From: Planctomycetota bacterium
Lineage (GTDB): Bacteria > Planctomycetota > Phycisphaerae > Tepidisphaerales > Tepidisphaeraceae
Reading direction: 5' to 3'
Assembly: GCA_029777755.1 (NCBI GenBank)
Contig: JAKORQ010000533.1
Coordinates: 1 to 6,259, forward strand
Length of the DNA stretch: 6,259 bases
Shown: piece after piece, positions 1 to 6,259 of the stretch
Layout of the letters: the number at the start of each line of letters is the position of its first letter
Numbering within the stretch: position 1 is the stretch's first letter
Position numbers and translations under genes: made by a program
The notes under the pieces: generated by a model
The model's input: only the letters and a program-made list of their open reading frames with translations
What the model was told of the DNA's origin: nothing
Databases searched by the model: none

Positions 1-1
1 C

Positions 2-2320
<2,319 letters not shown>

Positions 2321-2343
2321 AACGCACCTTAAGCTATCCGTTA

Positions 2344-2380
2344 GACAGGCCCGGCCGGGACAACACCGGCCGGGTCTTTT
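2344..2380 (+). terminator. Intrinsic terminator after acnA
   Basis: A perfect 9-bp GC stem is formed by 2350-2358 (CCCGGCCGG) and 2366-2374 (CCGGCCGGG) around a 7-base loop. It can be extended by three more pairs, one of them G-U, to 2347-2358 / 2366-2377. The 3' arm runs directly into TCTTTTATT. It lies 27-57 bases after the aconitase stop, so it should end the acnA transcript. The pilin-like genes that follow would then need their own promoter. Confidence 0.9.
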
Positions 2381-2510
2381 ATTGCGCATGATTGCTATCA
2401 CTAACCAGCCACATCTGAAAAATCGCGTTCTTTCTGCAGTTCAGCTTGGCGATGTCTTTTCGCTATAGATGAGCCTGTTCATTTCGGGGGCAAGGAGGGG
2501 AAACGCGTGG

Positions 2511-2520
2511 GGAGAGGAAG
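2511..2520 (+). promoter_or_regulatory. Ribosome binding site fixing the start of the PilV-like gene
   Basis: GGAGAGGAAG lies five bases before the ATG at 2526 and supports that start over the in-frame ATG at 2469. The ATG at 2469 has no purine-rich sequence in front of it and would give an unusually long 31-residue leader. A stronger-looking AAGGAGGGG at 2492-2500 is too far from 2526 to serve it (see findings). Confidence 0.6.
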
Positions 2521-2525
2521 AACCG

Positions 2526-3101
2526 ATGAGCGGTTTGCGCTTGATGGGGAGACCATCCGGCTTCACGATGCTGGAAGTGGCGCTGTCTGTGGGGATCCTT
2601 GCAATTGGGATACTGGCGGCGATGCAGTTTCTCGGGACCGCAACCTCGCAAAACAAGGCGGCGTCCCAGATGTCCATCGCCATGAACCTGGCGATCAACA
2701 TCCAGGAACTGATGGCGGCCGCCGACTATGCGGATCCCATGCAGCCGGACAACTGGGAACTGGAGGGAGGGGAGATTCTCGGACCCGAGAACGCCACGCT
2801 GGACCTTGATGATTTCGATGGAGCGGTATTTGGGTGGGCCGCCACGCCGCCCGGCGCACCGCTCGATGCCGGCTGGCAGCCGATCTCGCAGCAGACCAGC
2901 GGAGGACATTCACTGGCCGCGCTTTCGCGCTACACGCAGCGGGTGCGGGTGGAACTGGTGGATCCAAAGGATCTGAAGACTGTCGTCAAATATGACCGGG
3001 GATGTCGGAGGATCACCATCGAGGTATGGCATCGGGCAAACGGATCGGAGACCGACAGCCTGGTTCACACACTGGAGTTTCTCAGGTTTCGTGATCGCTA
3101 G
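2526..3101 (+). CDS. PilV/GspI-like minor (pseudo)pilin with prepilin leader
   Basis: The gene encodes 191 residues. The N-terminus MSGLRLMGRPSG|FTMLEVAL is a class III prepilin signal. Prepilin peptidase should cut after Gly12, leaving Phe as mature residue 1 and Glu17 as the conserved mature Glu5. The hydrophobic helix spans about residues 13-38. The rest looks like a periplasmic pilin-type globular domain, with an acidic block (about residues 87-99, ending DLDDFDG) and a beta-rich end. From knowledge of these families, such proteins are minor subunits of type IV pili (PilV) or the type II secretion pseudopilus (GspI). It is somewhat longer than a usual GspI (about 120-130 residues). It is the first gene of a three-gene cassette, 25 bp ahead of the PilX-like gene. 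The start was chosen from the short leader and the GGAGAGGAAG at 2511-2520; ATG 2544 would also keep the cleavage site. The prepilin class is certain, the exact family less so. Confidence 0.88.
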   Translation: MSGLRLMGRPSGFTMLEVALSVGILAIGILAAMQFLGTATSQNKAASQMSIAMNLAINIQELMAAADYADPMQPDNWELEGGEILGPENATLDLDDFDGAVFGWAATPPGAPLDAGWQPISQQTSGGHSLAALSRYTQRVRVELVDPKDLKTVVKYDRGCRRITIEVWHRANGSETDSLVHTLEFLRFRDR

Positions 3102-3126
3102 GGGAGAAAGAGCGACGGAGGGGTAA

Positions 3127-5367
3127 ATGCTCAGTTCACATACCGGACGCCACCACTACGGAATCGCTGCCGTTGCGGCCATGGCGTGCCTCGTGATCAT
3201 CGGCACGCTTGCTACAGCGGTGGCAACATTGTCACAGAAGCACGTGCGCACAAGCTACAACAACAACTTTGCCGTGCAGGCCAGATCGAACGCCGAGAGC
3301 GGTCTGCGCTGGATGGCATGGAAGTTCCAGAAGGTAAAGATGCCCACCACGACGCTGGGCGTCATCGACCACGAGGCCGCCAAGAAGCTCTGGCCAGAGA
3401 TCATGCAGAACCTGATGACCGACCTGGCCAGCATGAAGAAGGACTCGCTGAAAGCGGCGCCATCCATCGCCGGGGACACCATCCACATCGGCCCGGTTAT
3501 AGCGGGAAACGGCGTGGAGTTCGAGATAATCGCCGGTCCAAGCCCGGACTATGTCGATCGCGCCCAGGTGATACAGGTCAAGTCCATCGGGAGATATCGC
3601 GACATCACCCGCGCGATGACGATGAACTTCCTGATCCAGAAGAGCATGCGCTACAGCATAATCTCGAAGGTGCCGGTGCAGCTTGGGAAGAACACCAGCG
3701 TGGAAGGCGACGTCTATGTGGCCGCCGCCCCGACAAAGGCGAATCGCGATCATCCGCCGATCTTCTCTATCAGCGATTTCCGCTACACGAAGCTGACCAC
3801 CAACGATTCACTGACCACGAAGGTTGCCGCCTTCCAGAAGTTTCTGGGCAGCAGCAAGAACGGCAAGCCGGTGTACCTTGGGGGAAACAACCGCATCCCG
3901 GTGGCCGATGCGGCGCTGGTCGCCGCCATGCGGTCCTCCAGCACCCAGCTCGCCAACGTCACGGATGTGACACAGGATGGATTCATAGACGAGTATGACA
4001 TTTTTCTGATGCACATGGACCGCAACGCCAACGGCGAGGTGACGGCGGATGAGTTCATGCTCAGTGCCAGCGAGGACCCCAACCTGCTGTACCTGATCGA
4101 CAGATCGCTGGGACGCCCGTTCACCGCTAACGAGAAGCCGCGAACCGGGCTGGGTGACAGCCTGCTGAACTGGAACGACCCTTATGCGAAGGTGCGCGGC
4201 ATCGTGAAGATCTGGGAGACACGCGACGAGCTGGCAGCGCGCATCAAGGAGAGGAACATCGGCGGCAGCATAGCGGAGATAATGCAGGGCCCGATCGTCT
4301 CGCCGGATGGCTACACAAACGCGGTGCAGTTTGGCGAGAACAATCCTGACGACCCGGCGGTTCGCCTGTCGGCCAACGACTTCAACATGAGCGCGTTCCT
4401 CGACCTGGCGGGACCCAATGCCGGGAGCCAGAAAAGGCCTTCGACCATCAAGCCGGATACCCTCGTCACTTTCGCCAACACCATCATCAAGCGCGGCGAT
4501 GCAAACTACACCGCCGACAGCACGCTGATCAGCAAGCTCACCTCTGCCAGCAATGTGCAGGTGGTCGCGGCCGACAAGGACAACAAGGGAAAGATCACCA
4601 AACTCAAGACCATCAAGGAACCGATCCCGTATGGCAGTTCCAATCCGCAGGCATACGTCGAGCGGCCGGTCTTCTCAAACATCAACTTCCGAAACTGCAT
4701 CATCGAGCGCGGCACCAATGCTCTCTTCGTCAACTGCACGTTTGACGGGGTGACGTTCGTCGATGGCTCCAGCAATCTGAAGAGCGGCGACTACAACAAC
4801 GGAAACAGCCTGCGTTTTGAGAGCTGCACGTTTACCGGCCCGATCGCCCAGGGCGACATCAATGGCGGATCCAACCGCGGCAAGGCGCCCCCCACCTTCA
4901 CCCATAACAACAACAAGTGGGAGTTCACCGGCGACACCGTCTTCGACAGTGACAAGCCGTCGCTGGATGGCACCACCGACACGCCGGCGCTCAAGGAGAT
5001 CAAGCAGCAGGCGACCATCATGGCGCCGCAGACGAGTATCGACATCGGATCGTTCACCAATCCCGGGGAAGCCAGGCTTCGGCTGAGGGGCGTGGTGGTG
5101 GCGGGCTGTATCGACATCCGCGGCGTGGCCGAGGTGGATGGATCCATCATCGCCCTGGACACGCGCGACGCGGCGGATACCGTTACGCTCGGCTACTTCG
5201 GCAGCGATGACAGCAAGACGTCTGCCGGCGGTCCGGGAAGCGAGGCGGGCTTCCGATATGGCCGAATCCATATCCGCTACAACCCCTACCGCACCCTGCC
5301 GGACGGGATCAATTTCGCAGTATCAATCATGCCGGACGTAAGCACCTGGCGCGAGGTGATGCCATGA
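3127..5367 (+). CDS. Very large PilX/GspK-like pilin-related protein with paired EF-hand loops
   Basis: This gene encodes 746 residues. Seen: a basic leader ending RHHYG, then a hydrophobic helix (about 13-35) that begins IAAVAAM and has no Glu at position 5, which fits PilX and GspK but not ordinary prepilins. A pilin-like helix with AESGL follows (about 56-60). Two calcium-loop motifs come next, DVTQDGFIDEYD (280-291) and DRNANGEVTADE (298-309). Residues 515-570 have short FxNC/SCTF-like repeats suggesting a beta-solenoid. Residues 651-676 (RGVVVAGCIDIRG, then VDGSIIA) and 186-198 (LGKNTSVEGDVYV) look like further stacked-strand segments. Known: GspK is usually a little over 300 residues and caps the pseudopilus, and PilX primes pilus assembly. 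Inferred: an enlarged, calcium-binding tip or minor subunit outside the inner membrane. GGAGGGG at 3117-3123 supports the start. The stop overlaps the next start (ATGA). No frameshift is evident. I do not recognise a named family for the middle portion. Confidence 0.85.
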   Translation: MLSSHTGRHHYGIAAVAAMACLVIIGTLATAVATLSQKHVRTSYNNNFAVQARSNAESGLRWMAWKFQKVKMPTTTLGVIDHEAAKKLWPEIMQNLMTDLASMKKDSLKAAPSIAGDTIHIGPVIAGNGVEFEIIAGPSPDYVDRAQVIQVKSIGRYRDITRAMTMNFLIQKSMRYSIISKVPVQLGKNTSVEGDVYVAAAPTKANRDHPPIFSISDFRYTKLTTNDSLTTKVAAFQKFLGSSKNGKPVYLGGNNRIPVADAALVAAMRSSSTQLANVTDVTQDGFIDEYDIFLMHMDRNANGEVTADEFMLSASEDPNLLYLIDRSLGRPFTANEKPRTGLGDSLLNWNDPYAKVRGIVKIWETRDELAARIKERNIGGSIAEIMQGPIVSPDGYTNAVQFGENNPDDPAVRLSANDFNMSAFLDLAGPNAGSQKRPSTIKPDTLVTFANTIIKRGDANYTADSTLISKLTSASNVQVVAADKDNKGKITKLKTIKEPIPYGSSNPQAYVERPVFSNINFRNCIIERGTNALFVNCTFDGVTFVDGSSNLKSGDYNNGNSLRFESCTFTGPIAQGDINGGSNRGKAPPTFTHNNNKWEFTGDTVFDSDKPSLDGTTDTPALKEIKQQATIMAPQTSIDIGSFTNPGEARLRLRGVVVAGCIDIRGVAEVDGSIIALDTRDAADTVTLGYFGSDDSKTSAGGPGSEAGFRYGRIHIRYNPYRTLPDGINFAVSIMPDVSTWREVMP
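5353..5360 (+). promoter_or_regulatory. Ribosome binding site for the PilW-like gene, inside the upstream gene
   Basis: GAGGTGAT is fully complementary to the usual 3' end of bacterial 16S rRNA and ends three bases before ATG 5364. It lies within the last codons of the PilX-like gene, so ribosomes ending that gene arrive at the next start. It fixes the start and suggests translational coupling. Confidence 0.75.
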
Positions 5368-6014
5368 AAACAGGAAGATACCGAGGCGTAACGCTTGTCG
5401 AGATGATGTTGGCGATGGGGATCATGTGCCTGATGGGTGCTGCCCTGTCGGCAGCGCTGAGCGCAACGATCAGCAGTGCCAGGATCAATGAATCCGAGGC
5501 CACGCTGAGTATCCAGAGCCAGCGGGTGATGTCGCGCTTGCTGGACCAGATACGGGGAACCAGTCTGCATCGGCCTTACTCAGTTGATACGCCTGAGTAC
5601 GAGGCGTACCTCACGGGCAACCCGATGACCGACATCGGCTTCTCGTTGATCGATCGCCAGCCCGGCAAGGGCGATGCTACCTACACCTACTGGTGGGACA
5701 AGGACAGCCGCAAGCTGATGGTCAAGTGCGACCAGGGTGAGACATCAACCTCGGCCGTGCTGCTGAACAACGTCACCGAGTTCAAGGTGACCATGTGGCC
5801 GGGGCGCAGCGAGCGAAACATCGCGACCGGCGGTCCGCATGATCTATTGCTGCGGGCGGCGATCGTGCTGCGCATCACTGACGGCACATCCGACAATCCG
5901 CATGTGACGCTGCTTTCCGGATCAGTGACGCCGCGGCGAAACCTGTGGACCGGCGCGCACCTGAACTACACAATCGACGAGATCATAGATGAGAATACAG
6001 GACTGCTGCGATAG
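5364..6014 (+). CDS. PilW/GspJ-like minor (pseudo)pilin with prepilin leader
   Basis: The gene encodes 216 residues. MKTGRYRG|VTLVEMMLAMG is a class III prepilin signal: a short basic leader, cleavage after Gly8, and Glu13 as mature Glu5. Mature residue 1 is Val rather than the commoner Phe. The hydrophobic helix spans about residues 9-36. It is followed by an amphipathic, Ser/Ala/Gln-rich helix and a pilin-like beta domain. The C-terminal part, with LLLRAAIVLRIT (161-172) and a late RRNLW (191-195), resembles the closing strands of PilW/GspJ-type proteins, as does the length of about 200 residues. The start overlaps the previous stop as ATGA, so the two are probably translated together. In type II secretion, GspJ binds GspI and GspK at the pseudopilus tip, which suits this gene's position beside a PilV/GspI-like and a PilX/GspK-like gene. 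The prepilin class is certain; the choice between a pilus and a secretion system is open. Confidence 0.87.
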   Translation: MKTGRYRGVTLVEMMLAMGIMCLMGAALSAALSATISSARINESEATLSIQSQRVMSRLLDQIRGTSLHRPYSVDTPEYEAYLTGNPMTDIGFSLIDRQPGKGDATYTYWWDKDSRKLMVKCDQGETSTSAVLLNNVTEFKVTMWPGRSERNIATGGPHDLLLRAAIVLRITDGTSDNPHVTLLSGSVTPRRNLWTGAHLNYTIDEIIDENTGLLR

Positions 6015-6030
6015 CCGCCCTGCTATCTGC
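6008..6030. terminator. Small hairpin between convergent genes, possible two-way terminator
   Basis: GATAGC (6010-6015) and GCTATC (6022-6027) form a perfect 6-bp stem around the six-base loop CGCCCT. Two further G-C pairs form if T6028 is bulged. The plus-strand TAG stop (6012-6014) lies in the left arm and the minus-strand TAG stop (6025-6023) in the right arm. There is no T-run on either side, so its strength as a terminator is doubtful. Confidence 0.35.
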
Positions 6031-6259
6031 CTGCATCCGTGGAGGGGGTGGCTTGCGGCTCGGTGGCGTAGGCCGCCGGCCCAAGCCTCCCGAACCACCA
6101 CCAGAGCAAGACCCCAATGGCAAATTGAGGTATCGCCAGCACCATGCTGAAGCTCATCCCCGCCAGCACGGCCGGCTCCACGCGCAGCGCCTCGAGCAGG
6201 AAGCGGGTGACCGGCTCGACCATGAGCATCAGCGAGAACACTCGCCCCGGCACGCGGCA
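6023..6259 (-). CDS. lgt: Prolipoprotein diacylglyceryl transferase, C-terminal part (5' end outside window)
   Basis: Lgt is an inner-membrane enzyme that moves a diacylglyceryl group from phosphatidylglycerol to the lipobox Cys of prolipoproteins, the first step of lipoprotein maturation. The minus-strand frame is open from the right edge to the TAG at 6025-6023, giving 78 residues. They begin CRVPGRVFSLMLMVE and continue PVTRFLLEALRVEP, matching the conserved R-F-x-x-E-x-x-R end of Lgt; in E. coli the Arg and Glu are R239 and E243. A last transmembrane helix follows (MVLAIPQFAIGVLLWWWF), then a short polar tail rich in Thr and Pro. The position of E. coli Tyr235, four residues before the Arg, is Glu here. 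The Met-like start at 6253 is a GTG coding for Val inside the protein, not the real start. The gene faces the pilin-like operon with 8 bp between stops. Identification rests on this motif and topology only, so it is good but not certain. Confidence 0.8.
   Translation of the reverse strand, partial: CRVPGRVFSLMLMVEPVTRFLLEALRVEPAVLAGMSFSMVLAIPQFAIGVLLWWWFGRLGPAAYATEPQATPSTDAGR

Noticed and set aside
2440..2469. Possible sigma70 promoter for the pilin-like operon (TTCAGC, 18 bases, TATAGA)
   Set aside because: Only three of six -35 bases and four of six -10 bases match. TTGGCG at 2446 is only 12 bases from the -10, which is too close. A promoter is expected here after the terminator, but the sequence does not single one out.
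2469..2525. Upstream in-frame ATG for the PilV-like gene
   Set aside because: It has no ribosome binding site and would give a 31-residue leader before the cleavage Gly. ATG 2526 has a good site and a 12-residue leader.
3186..3998. Plus-strand 270-codon open frame inside the PilX-like gene
   Set aside because: It is a shifted-frame shadow rich in Arg, His and Gly. The frame from 3127 has the pilin helix and calcium loops and a proper ribosome binding site.
4675..5271. Minus-strand 198-codon open frame opposite the end of the PilX-like gene
   Set aside because: The composition is that of a GC-rich antisense shadow. There is no motif and no ribosome binding site, and it lies across a coherent plus-strand protein.

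Overview
The window looks like a piece of a GC-rich bacterial chromosome. It holds five genes: an aconitase cut by the left edge, three tightly packed genes for type IV pilin-like (pseudopilin) proteins, and on the opposite strand the last part of a lipoprotein-modifying enzyme cut by the right edge. Several traits resemble proteins I associate with Planctomycetota, perhaps Phycisphaerae: the very large PilX-like protein with paired EF-hand loops and an Asn/Cys-rich beta-helix-like stretch, the PilV-like protein with an acidic DLDDFDG block, and the EPVTRFLLE version of the Lgt motif. This placement is inferred from memory of family appearance, not from a search.

Layout. Bases 2-2320 (+) encode most of an AcnA-type aconitate hydratase (TCA cycle), missing roughly the first 110 residues. 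A strong intrinsic terminator (about 2344-2380) closes it and separates it from the next unit. Bases 2526-6014 (+) form a compact operon: a PilV/GspI-like prepilin (2526-3101), a 746-residue PilX/GspK-like protein (3127-5367) and a PilW/GspJ-like prepilin (5364-6014). The first two are 25 bp apart and the last two overlap by ATGA. Bases 6023-6259 (-) are the C-terminal part of Lgt, facing the operon tail to tail. Only 8 bp lie between the two stop codons, and both stops sit inside the arms of a small hairpin.

How the genes may work together. In type II secretion systems the minor pseudopilins GspI, GspJ and GspK form the tip of the pseudopilus, and in type IV pili PilV, PilW and PilX prime assembly. 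The three-gene cassette has one member of each kind: two with the usual Glu at mature position 5 and one without it, as in GspK and PilX. The central protein is more than twice the usual length. It carries two calcium-loop motifs and beta-solenoid-like segments, so the most interesting proposal here is an enlarged, calcium-binding tip protein of a pilus or pseudopilus. No ATPase, inner-membrane platform, secretin or prepilin peptidase gene is in view. The aconitase and Lgt genes are housekeeping neighbours with no visible functional link.

No tRNA, rRNA, CRISPR array, insertion sequence or phage gene was seen.
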